Below are positions 1-11,135 of a DNA stretch of 64,000 bases, piece after piece. The stretch is taken from the NCBI RefSeq assembly GCF_932274485.2, contig NC_065884.2, positions 38,273,540 to 38,337,539 of the forward strand, in the 5' to 3' direction. Every line of letters starts with the position of its first letter. Position 1 is the stretch's first letter. The notes beneath the pieces were generated by a model, which made no database searches, was not told the origin of the DNA, and worked only from the letters and a program-made list of their open reading frames with translations. The position numbers and the translations under genes were made by a program. Source of the DNA: Patella vulgata (taxonomy: Eukaryota; Mollusca; Gastropoda; Patellidae).

Positions 1-689
1 CTTTGTCAAGGCCTTACGGAACTCATCACGGTTACCGAGAAATGGACATTTTTTATTTGCGCAAAAAGAGTATTTTCGATATAAATGGAGGATTCTAATT
101 GGACAATGGTTCTGCAAAATTGTTTACCACCCACTCCCTGGAAACAAAGTGGACAAAAGAAAAATTGTCTTCTCAAGCTGCTGCCCGGATGGCCTCCAGA
201 ATTTGAGTGAAAAATTAGCTAATTAATAAATTAGGATATACCGTATCCTAATTAGTGACCTGTATCTAATACGGCAAGTTTTCCCAAAAAATATGGAGAG
301 GTAAAATTTTGATAGCACACTTATCTATCCAACGGAATTGTCAGCAGGACCGTAGTCCATCTGATTGGGCCGAATGAGTAGCAGTGGCCTTCTGTATTCA
401 TGCAAAAAATGCACAACAAGCCCGTAGATCCCGACAATTACTGCTGAGAGTCACTTTTGGTAATCAATCAAGCTTGAACACATTTACCTTTCAACTAAAT
501 CGACCGCATGGCATGGCCCATCTGGTCATTCAAAAATGCTTAACAAACCAGTTGATCTTCTTTGAGCTGCATTTAGCAATTGACATACGTAATAAACATA
601 AAACATAATATTATATCATTTGCTTGAAAACGTTGAGAGAACCCTCAACGAAACGTCGCTTTAATAAAATAGTAATTGTGTTCCATATA
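1..689. other. unassigned AT-rich sequence
   Basis: No gene or recognisable element is seen. The open frames are short and lack any familiar motif. A small hairpin (GTTGAGAG ... CCTCAAC) lies near 630-650, just before the tandem repeats that follow. Confidence 0.4.
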
Positions 690-1325
690 CTGAATATCGG
701 TGAGGTTCGTCCTCTCATGACCGCAATGCTTCACATCAAATTTGAAAAAATATGTTAACTGTATCCTCTATCGCGTTTACGAGGTTTCGGAAAAGGGGCA
801 GAACTCTTGAACGAAATGTTTTGGAACGCTGAATATCGAGAGAGTCCGTCCTCGCATGACTCCAATGATCAAATATGAAAAAAATATGTTAATTATACTG
901 TAGCCACTATCGTGTTTACTGGGATTTTGTATAAAGTGGGGTAACTTCCGGGTAGAAGGATGCGGAGCGCTGAATATCAATAGGATTCATCCTCAGGTGA
1001 TCTCACACACCAAATTTGAAGGGAAAAAAATACGTTAAAAAATATAGTCTCTCTCAAGTTTGATAACGGTTGGGGGGTCGGGTGGGGTTCTTTGGATAAC
1101 GGTTGGGAAGTCGGGGCGGGGGCTCCGGAACTGAAGGTCACGGAACGCTGAATATCGACAGGGTTCGTCCTCTCATGTTCCCAATGCTTGACACCAAATT
1201 TGAAAAAAAATAATCCGATAAACCTGTAGCCCCCATCACGTTCACAAGCATATTGTTGACGTACGGACGGATCGACGAACAGGGTGACGACATAATACGC
1301 TCAAGCTGAAATATGGGCATACAAA
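690..1325 (-). repeat. degenerate tandem-repeat element with hairpin-type cap
   Basis: Four diverged units each carry a GCTGAATATCG ... TTCGTCCTC core near 691, 830, 971 and 1150, giving spacings of about 139, 141 and 179 bases. Each core is followed by CAAATTTGAAAAAAATA. The right edge (about 1252-1321) holds GACGTACGGACGG ... GGGTGACGACATAATACG ... ATATGGGCATAC, a decayed version of the GGACGGACGG/GTGGGCGTAT cap seen intact at 32693-32762. I infer an old element of that capped family lying in reverse orientation. It is non-coding. Confidence 0.6.
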
Positions 1326-2204
1326 AATATCTAGGTTGTAAATCATAAATACTGAAGTACTAATGAAATTTCCTGTAGAAAAACGCATATGTGTTCTACC
1401 CTAGCAGTAAGCATAAATTTAAAAGAGTATTTTACACCTTAAAAGTGAAGTTTTGTTGTTGTTATTGTTTTGTCGGGTATGTCATACCATACAGCAAAGT
1501 GTGAATCGATTTTTGTTCACAAAATGTCTAGCATTTTATTTTGGTTTGATATAGTCATTATTTTGTTGACATCTGTGTGTAAGCGTCAATATTAGCTTAA
1601 CTCAATGGACTAAAGGAATCTGGATAAGGTTGGGTGACAAGAAAATTTGGGGTGAATGATCTTAGTTGACCCACTGACGTTTGACCTGTTCTTGGAATTT
1701 AATACCGGGGCCTGTTAAATGGTGTATATAAGCTATACCGGAATCCCTGTATAATCGTAGAGGACAAATTCTGAAATTGCAAATTAATTGACAGGGCCTT
1801 GACATCTGTCGTTATATCATAAAAGTGTATAGGGTTGGTTACAAAATAAAATAATTGTGTAGTCAAAATTAATACATCATTCATCTGGTAATAATAACAT
1901 ACATGTAGGAAGCTGTCACCTCATAATAAAAATGTACAGTCATTGTTCGCAGCTGCTGTCAGGATATTCGCTTTTAACCCAAATACACCCAACTACAATG
2001 TCAGTATGTCTAGCTGAAGAAAACAGTTATGAAGTAAATTTAATAATTAGAAATATGACATCACAAAATAAATATGACATCACAAAATCTTGCAAATTGG
2101 CCACGAACGCTATCACATAGGCATGCGCCCATTAAAAAAATTGTGGATGCCAATTACTGTTTTTAAAACAGAATAATAATAATAATAATAGTAACTAAAA
2201 CTGC
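1326..2204. other. unassigned AT-rich sequence with AAT microsatellite
   Basis: No gene is seen. A short direct repeat (AAATATGACATCACAAAAT, near 2051-2090) and an AAT microsatellite (about 2172-2190) are present. The microsatellite sits just outside the fold-back element that starts near 2205. Confidence 0.4.
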
Positions 2205-3395
2205 GATGCAGTAATTACGGGTTTCACCGGGGCTACGTTATCCATGAACTTATGTCACAACCGGTACCAATGAAACCGTTATACAGATTTCTACATAAGC
2301 ATTGCACAGGTGTTATAAAATGGACGCAGAATCAACCAAATCCAGCAATATCAATTCCATTTATACTTTTGTTACCATGTGGTACGTATGTCAAAAAAAT
2401 GTGATCCTGGCAAAATATGTTACTAACTTACAGCTAAGTTAGCTGACTTTCTAATAGGAAATTCAAATGCGAAAAAAAAATATCTTAAAAAATGATTCTG
2501 ACAAAATTGGTTATTTCTCGACAAGACAAGGTGCTACAAACAATTTTTGGACATATATAGGAGTGTATTGATCCAATCTATGTGTTCATTGGAATCAAAT
2601 ATCATAATGTTAATCGAATAATAAATATAACTCATTACAACAAAATATTTGTTTTGCCAAAATGACATTACTTCCGGTGATAATGAAAATTTAACATTAG
2701 TTCTATGAAATCATAAATGGCACAAGGCATCGCATGGTGAAATTTTATGAAAATCGAATAATGATTGCCACTTTTAAGACCTTGAAAAGTACAGTTTTTG
2801 CTAAAATGACATTACTTCCGGTGATAATGAAAATGTGAAATTATATCTATGAAATCATCAACAAATAGAATGAACCCATACGATCATACAGATACCACAA
2901 AATGGTTTCTAACTTGTACGGTTGCAGGGAAATAGACAATTATCTACAAGACACTTTTCCGGGTTTTTGGTTTATAAAAGTAACAATTATTATTCGATTT
3001 TCATAAACTTTTCACCATGTGATGCCTTATGCCATTTATGATTTCATAGACCTAATATAATATTTTCATTATCACCGGAAGTAATGTCATTTGGCCAAAT
3101 AGTTTTTTGAAGTGAGTTATATTTATCATTCGTTTAACATATAGATTGGATCAATACGATCATATAGATGTCCAAAAATATTTGCTTCTAGCATCTTCCC
3201 TTGTCAACAATTCGTGAGATTCGTATTTTAATTTCCCATTAGAAAGTCGACTAACTTAGCGGTAAATTATTAACAAATTTTGTCAGGATCACTTTTTTGA
3301 CAGTGTAACACATGGTAAAAAAATGTATAAGTTGAATTGATATTGCTGGATTTGGTTGATTTTGCGACCATTTTATAACACGTGTGCAAGGGTGG
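2205..3395. repeat. near-perfect fold-back element, about 1.2 kb
   Basis: The left arm (about 2310-2800) reads as the reverse complement of the right arm (about 2960-3390). For example, ATAAAATGGACGCAGAATCA near 2317 is mirrored by TTGATTTTGCGACCATTTTA near 3355, and the ACTTCCGGTGATAATGAAAA blocks near 2670 and 2813 are mirrored near 3066. The unpaired loop is roughly 160 bases. The arm is homologous to the right end of the larger element at 14690-18170, including the GGGTTTCACCGGGGCTACGTT end near 2220. It is a non-autonomous, non-coding element. Confidence 0.75.
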
Positions 3396-3399
3396 GACG

Positions 3400-3770
3400 A
3401 TTTACCCAATACTACCCAATACCACCCCAATACTACCCAATAAAATAAAACCAAGTACGAACAATCCAAAGCATTAGACAAAATTCGATGTCCTAAAAAA
3501 AACGGAATATGGTGGTGCAAAATAGGGATATCATTTGATTTATTTTTTTCAAAAATAGAGAGTTCTATCGCGGGAAATGTGCTTCAAATGCGATACCGAT
3601 GTCTGGCTGTTCCATTTACCTCCCCATACCACCCAAAACAAGCCAATAATAACCCAATACTACCAAATACTCATCAAATACTACCAAATACTACCCAATA
3701 TGATCAAATAACAACTTAATATTTCAAATAACAGCACATTAGTATAATTACTGGAACGAATATTCAATAT
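3400..3770. repeat. CCCAATACTA decamer arrays
   Basis: Two irregular arrays (about 3406-3445 and 3620-3715) are built from near-decamer repeats such as CCCAATACTA, CCAAATACTA and CATCAAATACTA. They are separated by about 170 bases with no array. The repeats also read on the minus strand as TAGTATTGGG. No coding sense is evident. Confidence 0.6.
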
Positions 3771-3848
3771 TTTGCAGAAAATTGAAGAAATGTTTACCCA
3801 GTTACCTCCATTTACACTATTGTTTTTGTTAAGATTATTATTCTTATT

Positions 3849-3917
3849 AAGCTTTCATATTAGATATGAAAGCTTATTGTTTCTGTTAAGATTATTATTA
3901 AGCTTTCATATTTCATG
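3849..3917 (+). repeat. hairpin module (AAGCTTTCATAT type) and half copy
   Basis: A palindrome with arms AAGCTTTCATAT and ATATGAAAGCTT (about 3849-3875) is followed by TATTGTTTCTGTTAAGATTA and then by a second, half-length copy (AAGCTTTCATATTTCATG). The same module, with different stem sequences but the same flank, occurs at 9033-9103, 54291-54570 and 63974-64000. Confidence 0.7.
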
Positions 3918-3924
3918 TAACAAG

Positions 3925-6900
3925 CACGTGAAGAAACGGGAAGTGACGCCAAACGAGTTGTCCTTCTATATTACTGACTGAAGTAACGAGCGATAACAAA
4001 CAAACAATCGAATTTCATTTCACAGATAATTCCGTTGAAGTTGAAAAGTTATTATATGGGTCGGCGAGAGGGTATCTCACAATGCAAAAATAGAATTGGC
4101 TGTCACTAGATAAGGGACACCCCTTAGCAAAAAGTCCTACAGAATAGCAATGTAGAATTCTATAGAAAATCTATAGAGTTTTTTTGGGGGCGTGTCCCGT
4201 GTTCTATAGGATAAAATTATATAGTATTCTACAGAATTTTGGGGGCCTGTAGGAAATAACGGCCCCAAATATTCTACAGTTTCTGTAGCGCACATCCTAT
4301 AGTTTTTCCTACAGATTTATGGCAAAATTTCTATAGGAAAATAATATAGTATTCTATAGATTTTTTATTGCACTTTCTGTAGGAAATTCTACAGTTATGT
4401 ATAGGATTGAATACTGTAGTCTTCTGTAGTTTGGAAATTGGGCCACTATAGTTTTCTGTAGGAATGGGTACTATAGAATTCTATAGACTTTTTTTATTAA
4501 ATCTTATTTTGGGAATAAATATAGTTGGCCCATGATTTCTTCTAAATTGATAAGCTTATTTTTCTCTCATGGATTCTTCTAAATTGATAAGCTCATTTTT
4601 TCTCTCATGGATTAATCTGAATTCTGTTGATGATTCACCAGCCGGAACCATGAAAAGTTCTTTTCTTGGTAAAACCATGGACTATATATTGTATTATAAG
4701 GTCCATGGTAAAACTGAAATATAGGGAAAAGAATAGGTAATAAAGTTAAATAAATAACAAAATCACATAAATCTTCTCTATTTAAAGTAATTTAATATTA
4801 TTGTTAAGAAAGTAATAAAGTATACTTATCTTTCTATCTTTAATCGACTCTGTGAAAAAACACCACCATTCTCTTCAGTTTCTTGTTAATACTAAAGTTG
4901 TTACACACTGATTTTTTGAATTTTAAATTCAGCCAATGGCCAAACAGATTTCAAGAGAGTACATTGGCTGTTAATTATAATTTGTCGACAGGTATTCACG
5001 GTTGACAGAATCTGAGTACAGAATCTGCTATAGTCATTAAAATCTAAATAAACTGTGTCTTGATTTCATTGACTTCTGAAGAATAATTTATTATCTGATA
5101 TTTTTGTTGTGAACATCTACATTTACTGGCATTTTTTGGAGGGTGGGGTGGGGAATTCCTTTGAGTGTCAACATGTATCACTATTTCATTCATATTATAT
5201 ACACTATTTTATACTTTATATTTTATTTTTCGTGGTAAGCTTATTTTAGTTTGTCATTTGGTATCACAATAAATTAAGGAAAACTGCATCCAGGAAAATT
5301 ATGTTGGAAAAGTTTACATTATTCACACAAGTGAATCACTAAATTCTATTGTAAACTATAGTATGAATAAAAGACATCGCCAATTTATGAAATCTGTAGT
5401 ATAGAACATTGTTTCTACAATATTATGTAGGAAACTATAGTAGGCTATTTGTTAAAATGGTTTAAGTACAGTATACATATAAATTCTTAGTTTTCAACAG
5501 AATGTCATAGACAACTATAGGAATTTACAACTGACTTGAGACAATAAGTTAGTTCTATACAAAACTATAGTTTTTACCACCAAATCTATAGTTTTTACCA
5601 CTAAATCTATAGGAATCACAGCTGACATGAGAATACAAGTTAGTTTTATAGCAAACTATAGTTTTTAGCACAAAGGCTATAGAAAACTGAAGGATTACTC
5701 AACTGACTCGAGGATACAAGTTAGTTCTACAGAAAACTATTGCAGCACCAATGAATCTGTAGGTTTATTTTTTTTCCAATAGTTTCTTACAGTATTCTAT
5801 AGAATTCTATAGGAAATTACACTTGGAAAATATTCATCTACCAATCCTACGCAAAACTATAGTACATGTTTTTGAAATACAGAATGATTTCGTTTTCCTG
5901 CAGCATTCTATAGCATTCTATAGAATCCCACAAACTTCTATAGAAACGTGTACTTTTTCTATAGGACTTTTTCATAAGGGACGAGAAAAATAGAAAAATC
6001 CCGTGCATTCCCTCGTTTTTATTCATTCTGTTCTTAAAGGACAATATTGGTGTCAGTCATTATTACACATGTGATTGAACTGGTTAAATACATTCCAAAT
6101 ATAATTTCAACACGGAGATCATTGCTATGGTAGATGTGTAACAAGCACGTGAAGAAACGGGAAATGACGCCAAACACGAGTTATCCTTCTATATAACTGA
6201 ATGAAGTAACGAGTGATAACAGACAAACGATCGAATTTCATTTCACTGATAATTCCGTTGAAGATGAAAAGTTATTATATGGAACGGTGAGAGGGTATCT
6301 CACAATTCAAAAATAGAATTGCCTGTCACTAGATAAGGGAAAACGAGAAAAATAGAAAAATCCCGTGCATTCCCCCGTTTTTATTCATCCTGTTCTTAAT
6401 AAAAACATGGTAATGCACAGACTTTTTCTAATTTGTTCGTTATCTTTTACCTACTGACAGCCAATTCTTTTTTTTTGAATTGTCAGATATCCTCTCACCG
6501 TCTCATATAATAATTTTTCATCTTCAACTGAATTATCAGTCAAATGAAATTCGGTCGCGTTTCTGTTATCGCTCGTTACTTCAGTTAGTTATATAGAAGG
6601 ATAACTCGTGTTTGTCATGTTTGTCGTCACTTCCCGTTTCTTCACGTGCTTGTTACACATCTCCCGTAGCAATTATCTCAGTGTTAAAATTATATTTGGG
6701 ATGTATTTAACCAGTTCTATCACATATTTTATAATGACTGGCACCAATATTGTCCTTTAATAAAAACATGGTAATGCACGGACTTTTTCTAATTTGTTCG
6801 TTATCTTTTATCTACTGACAGCCAATTCTTTTTTTGAATTGTCAGATATCCTCTCATCGTCTCATATAACAACTTTTTATCTTCAACTGAATTATCAGTG

Positions 6901-6970
6901 AAATGAAATTCGATCGTTTGTCTGTTATCGATCGTTACTTTAGTCAGTTATATAGAAGGACAACTGACCT
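3925..6970. repeat. inverted-repeat element split by a 1.86-kb insertion
   Basis: A unit starting CACGTGAAGAAACGGGAA is present at 3925-4117 and again at 6138-6345 in the same orientation. It then appears reversed at about 6410-6660 (ending CCCGTTTCTTCACGTG) and partly again at 6770-6970. The shared body includes ATCGAATTTCATTTCA and TTGCCTGTCACTAGATAAGG. The left copy is interrupted at ATAAGGGA by the element at 4118-5973 and resumes at 5974 with ACGAGAAAAATAGAAAAATC. The copy at 6331-6360 shows the uninterrupted sequence. No coding potential is seen. Confidence 0.7.
4118..5973. mobile_element. unclassified TIR element with CTATAG/CTACAG subterminal arrays
   Basis: Ends match in inverted orientation: AAAAAGTCCTACAG at the left and CTATAGGACTTTTT at the right. 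The outermost bases are ambiguous. Either ATAAGGGA at 4110-4117 and 5974-5981 is an 8-bp target duplication, or CCCTTA/TAAGGG belongs to the terminal repeat. The paralogous site at 6331-6350 is uninterrupted, which proves insertion. The outer 380 bases at the left and about 640 at the right are crowded with TCTATAG, TCTACAG, CTGTAG and CTATAGG in both orientations, while the middle (about 4500-5330) mostly lacks them. The middle contains a two-unit direct repeat of about 40 bases (TTCTAAATTGATAAGC, 4539-4610). There is no transposase, so it is non-autonomous. The superfamily is not recognised. Confidence 0.75.
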
Positions 6971-8875
6971 ATTTTACTAATTCTTTTTTCTTTGAGTACC
7001 TTAAGAAAATTCATTTTCGCCTGCAATTTCAGATTTTCGAATTTCTAAAATTTGTCGCTGTGATTTCGTCCCGGAAGTTTAGACCAACTTGACAACTTCT
7101 TTAATATTTGCACGATTTTCATGAATCTTAAGTAGATATTACTAATGCGACTTATGTCATTAGAAATTTTCTAACTTATATCCCCTTCGAGAAATTTTTC
7201 TGTACTAGCTAAGAAATTACTGATTAGTACACAAAATATGGTGTTTGTCGATCGAACCGGAAGTGCCACCTTCTTGAAACGTGAAAAATCCCTAAGGCTT
7301 TTGCGATATTTTACTCTACAGACTTCGGAGTTATATTTTCTGAATCCTTGAAGGAATGTCTAAAAACATTCAAAGCAGAATTTTGATTTAGGTCAACTGA
7401 TGGTCACCATTTTGAATTGAATATGAAAAATAGTGAAAAATCTACATTAACGGGCTTGTAAATAAACACAATAGACCGTAGTTTGTTGAATTGGTATCAT
7501 ATTTCTGAAATTAATACATTTCTGGATAGCCTGGCTCATGGTCTTATTTTTGGTATTTGAATATTTCGAAATTTCGAATTTCGCCTTTGACGTTATTCGT
7601 GCCGACAAAGTCGTTTTCGAGTGAAAAATTCCCATTAACAGCTTGAAAATAATCAAAATCGGCCGCTGTTTTGTGAAGTCGTCTCTTTTTGGGAGGGAAA
7701 TTAATACATTTCTGGTTAGCCTCCTTCCAAGAATGGGCGGTAGCTTTGGAATCAATAGATTTTCAAAACGTTTTAAGAATCCGAAATCACCGAAATTTAC
7801 TGATGAAAGCATTGACCTATATAGCTGTAACTTTGTGACTTTTTGATCTATTTACTAATTATTTTTCTTTGAGTACCATAAAACAATTACTTTAAATTTT
7901 CTATTTCCTCTTTTCGAAATTCGAATATTACGTCATTGACATCACACCCCGTAAGTAAAACGAATATTAGTACGATTTTCATGAAATTAGGAATGTAAGT
8001 AGATCTGGTTGATACAACTTCAACGATGGCATTAGAAATTTTCCAAATTATCTCCCCTTGGAGAATATAAGGATCAAAGTGTTAAAAAATAAATCGACAA
8101 AATATAGGTCAGATTGCTTTGAAATTTTTTTTTTTCTTTACTAGCTAAGACATTACTAGTGCGTACACAAAAAGTCTATCGATCGAACCGGAAGTGCCAC
8201 CATCTTAAACTATGAAAAGCCCTAAGGCCTTTTCGATATTTTACTAACAGACATGGGAGTTATATTTTCTGAATCCTTGAAGGAATGCCTAAAAAACGTT
8301 CAGAGCAGAATTTTGATATCGGTCAACTGATGGTCACCATTTTGAATTGAATATGAAAAACAGTGAAAAATCCACTTTAACGGACGTGAAAATAAACACA
8401 ATAGGCCATAGTATGTTCAATGCGTCTCCTATTTCTGAAATTAATACATTTCAGGATAGCCAGGATCAGGGTCAAATTTTTTGTGTTTGAAAATTTCAAA
8501 TTTTCGATTTCCGCCTTTGACCTATTACGTGCCGACATGGTTGTTTACAGGACAATTTATGTCCTTAATTTTCAAAATTTACACATTGGACCTAAATATT
8601 CGAAAAGCTGAGGTCTGATTCCAAAAATATAAGTTCCATTTAAAGTTATCTCATTTAATTTTTTGATATTTATTCTCATTCGTCCGTTTTTATACGGCTT
8701 GATCCTTTTTTCTGGAACGCGATATAATTATGATTACAGCAATACAAGTCTCAGTTATTTCCCTTTAGTTTTAAGATTATTTTTTTGCCCGGGTGCAATG
8801 TTTCTCACTATATTTAGACCTGTAACTTTGCAGGTTTTTGACCGATTTTGATGATTATTTTTTCTAGTTCTTTTT
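6965..8875. repeat. element built of about 0.9-kb direct units, copy 1
   Basis: Two long units begin with GACCTATTTTACTAATTC (near 6965) and GATCTATTTACTAATTAT (near 7842), and a third partial start lies near 8843. Shared blocks include TCCTTGAAGGAATG, GGTCAACTGATGGTCACCAT and ATTAATACATTTCTGG. A second copy lies at 54760-56244 plus 61366-61506. This copy is uninterrupted at 8551-8570 (GACAATTTATGTCC) and so gives the empty site for the 5.1-kb insertion in the other copy. Several short open frames run across it, but they show no conserved motif. Confidence 0.7.
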
Positions 8876-8884
8876 TCTTTTAAG

Positions 8885-8927
8885 AAATGAAATGAAATGA
8901 AATGGGGTTTAACGTCCTACTGTTCTG
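8885..8927 (-). mobile_element. SINE 3' tail fragment
   Basis: GAAATGAAATGAAATGGGGT followed by TTAACGTCCTACTGTTCTGC matches the 3' tail of the tRNA-headed SINEs at 25230 and 27246, in the same minus orientation. Only the tail is present. It is either a severely 5'-truncated insertion or a remnant. Confidence 0.65.
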
Positions 8928-9032
8928 CATTTTCTTTTAAGATACTTGATATAATCCATGACACGTGACGATGAATATGAAAGCTTTCATATCTGCATGG
9001 GACAGTAGCAGATCTAGTTATTATTATTATTA

Positions 9033-9103
9033 GGCTTTCACCTTCGGTGAAAGACTATTGTTATTACTGAGATTATTATTAGGCTTTCACCTTTGGTGTA
9101 AGA
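9033..9103 (+). repeat. two hairpin modules (GGCTTTCACC type)
   Basis: Arms TTTCACC and GGTGAAA flank a TTC loop (9035-9052), followed by GACTATTGTTATTACTGAGA. A second copy near 9081-9103 has TTTCACC and GGTGTAA arms. Same architecture and flanks as the modules at 3849 and 54291, but with a different stem sequence. Confidence 0.7.
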
Positions 9104-10330
9104 CTAATGTTATTACTAAGATTATTATTATATATTTTTTTATTGGGGGAGCCTATTTCTCAACAACTATAAGAGATAGAGGTCTGAAATTTGATTATTT
9201 CTTTGGAACCTATTTCGAAATTTGTGCGCATACCAGAAGAGCCGTTAAATACCAAAAACGAAAACTGGCCATAATTGTTTTAATTCTCAACCGATATTTC
9301 AGATATTTACATTTTTGGATAGCCGGACAGATAGCAGTTCAAAAACGTCGAATTTAGAAACTTTGTTGCTTTCATTGTTTTTGGTGAAAATTGGAAAATT
9401 TACTAAAATTTAAATTTTGGGGAATTTTGAAATTTGACTTATATTTTTGGATAGCTGTCATCAATCCAATTCCAACAATATAAGTTTTTTTCTTTTGATT
9501 TTTCACTTTTTTTTCGCATTTTAGTCAAACCGTAGAGATTGTACCCATTTTAAACGGCTCCAACGATTTTCTGAAACTTCGGGAATATGAAGTCGAAGGA
9601 CCAAACTAGTGATTAAAATAAAAATGAAAATTCTCTACTCACCGGAAGTGATCAAGAAAATTACACAAACTTAGACAAAATGCTGAAAAATCGGTTTCTG
9701 TGCGGAAAATGCAATGTGGTTTACCGAGTAGTTAATTGTTTCTATGGTTTAATAGCCAATTGAATTGTCTATCAGATGGTACTTAAGCGACAAGTTTCTA
9801 TTAAAAAAATATAAAGTTATGTGACTTTGGGCATGTTCAGACGTCTTTTTCTCGAAAACGGCCAAAATGCACCTAAATCGTTTTAAACAATTCCAGGAAA
9901 ATACTGAGGGATGTCAGAAGTAGTGTTTAAAGGTATTTCGGAGGTTCTCTATTAACCGGAAATAGTCACAAAGTGTACCGAAACAGTGATAAAATTGTGG
10001 AAAATTGGTGCATGTGCGAAAAAAGCGATGCATCTATTACAAATTCAAAAAGTTATGTGGGTTTGAAAAGTAAGGGTTTTTTTACGATTTCGAGCAAGTT
10101 TGAACGCAAATTTCTCGAAAACGACGCCTATTTTTTTTTTTTTTTTTTTAAAACTTTATCAATCGAGAGTATAATGGATAGTCTGTTGTGTAAAACCATT
10201 GCACAATTTTTTCAAATGTAAGGGGTAGCACAAAAAAGAGATCGAATATTGAAAATGGCGTATTTTTACGATTTGGAGCATGTATAGAGGTCTTTTTCTC
10301 GGAAAGTGAACCTACTATTTTTTTGTCGGT
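9104..10330. other. AT-rich repeat-element body, non-coding
   Basis: Follows directly on the hairpin modules. It contains recurrent phrases such as TTTCTCGAAAACG near 9851, 10110 and 10295, plus CCGGAAGTG and TTTTTGGATAGC, which are typical of the diverged element bodies elsewhere in the window. No open frame has a recognisable domain. I infer it is the body of a hairpin-capped element. Confidence 0.45.
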
Positions 10331-10612
10331 AATCCTCTAGTAAGTGCAGGAGGACCGCACTACACGCAAAACAAAAATCTACAAGATAAACCTGCGGACA
10401 AGACAGAAAATAGACATTGCACACAATAAACAAATCAAATCACGTGAATGGATACGGGGGCCAGCCGTAAGCGTCCACTGTATGAAACCATATTTGGAGT
10501 AAAAGAACAAAGGGATCAAAAATTGAAAACGGCACCTTTCATTGTTAAGCGAAACATGCAGTAAGAGTGGATACAATCTATACGTTTTGCCAACGTATAG
10601 AGTATAAAAGAT

Positions 10613-10660
10613 CCGAGCAGAACAGTTAGACGTTAAACCCCATTTCATGTCATTTCTAAT
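10613..10660 (+). mobile_element. SINE 3' tail remnant
   Basis: CGAGCAGAACAGTTAGACGT and then TAAACCCCATTTCATGTCAT match the 3' end of the tRNA-headed SINE family in plus orientation. The sequence just upstream (10330-10610) does not resemble the SINE body, so only a tail-sized piece is supported. Confidence 0.6.
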
Positions 10661-11135
10661 TACACCTTGAGTAATTACGACTACAATTTTTACTTTGATT
10701 TTGATATTAAAGATTGGTTCCCGCGTACAAACTGGGTGATTTAATGGTATATATGGACTAAAAACATATTTAAACTAATCAATTTGTCATAACTTTGCTT
10801 CAAATCCTTCTCAAACATTGTAATTGCGAAGGAATGTCCTGCTATAAAAATTCGATCAAACCAGGTCATGTTTACGTCACGTGACTTACCTCTCTTGGAA
10901 CTTCGTCAGAGGAGAATTCATTGCATACATAAGACGATGTTATCTTTTATCGCTTATTATTACAAATATTGAATCCTAATTAAATTCTCGGATTATCCAC
11001 CACCCGCGTCTTTTTCCGTCACTTTTATCTCAGAAAGTGCTGTACGTCTAACTCTTCATAAAGATTATCAACTTGTAGATCAAGCGCTCAATGTTCGCGT
11101 GTGACCTTTGACATCACGCGTGCAGAAATTCGGGG
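10661..11135. other. unassigned sequence
   Basis: No gene or repeat family is recognised. Base composition is less AT-rich than the flanks, and two ACGTGAC-type motifs are present (for example GTCACGTGAC near 10876). Nothing more can be supported. Confidence 0.35.

Noticed and set aside
2170-2190. AAT array and other simple repeats as a CRISPR-like or regulatory array
   Set aside because: Plain microsatellites; no spacer-repeat structure anywhere in this animal sequence.
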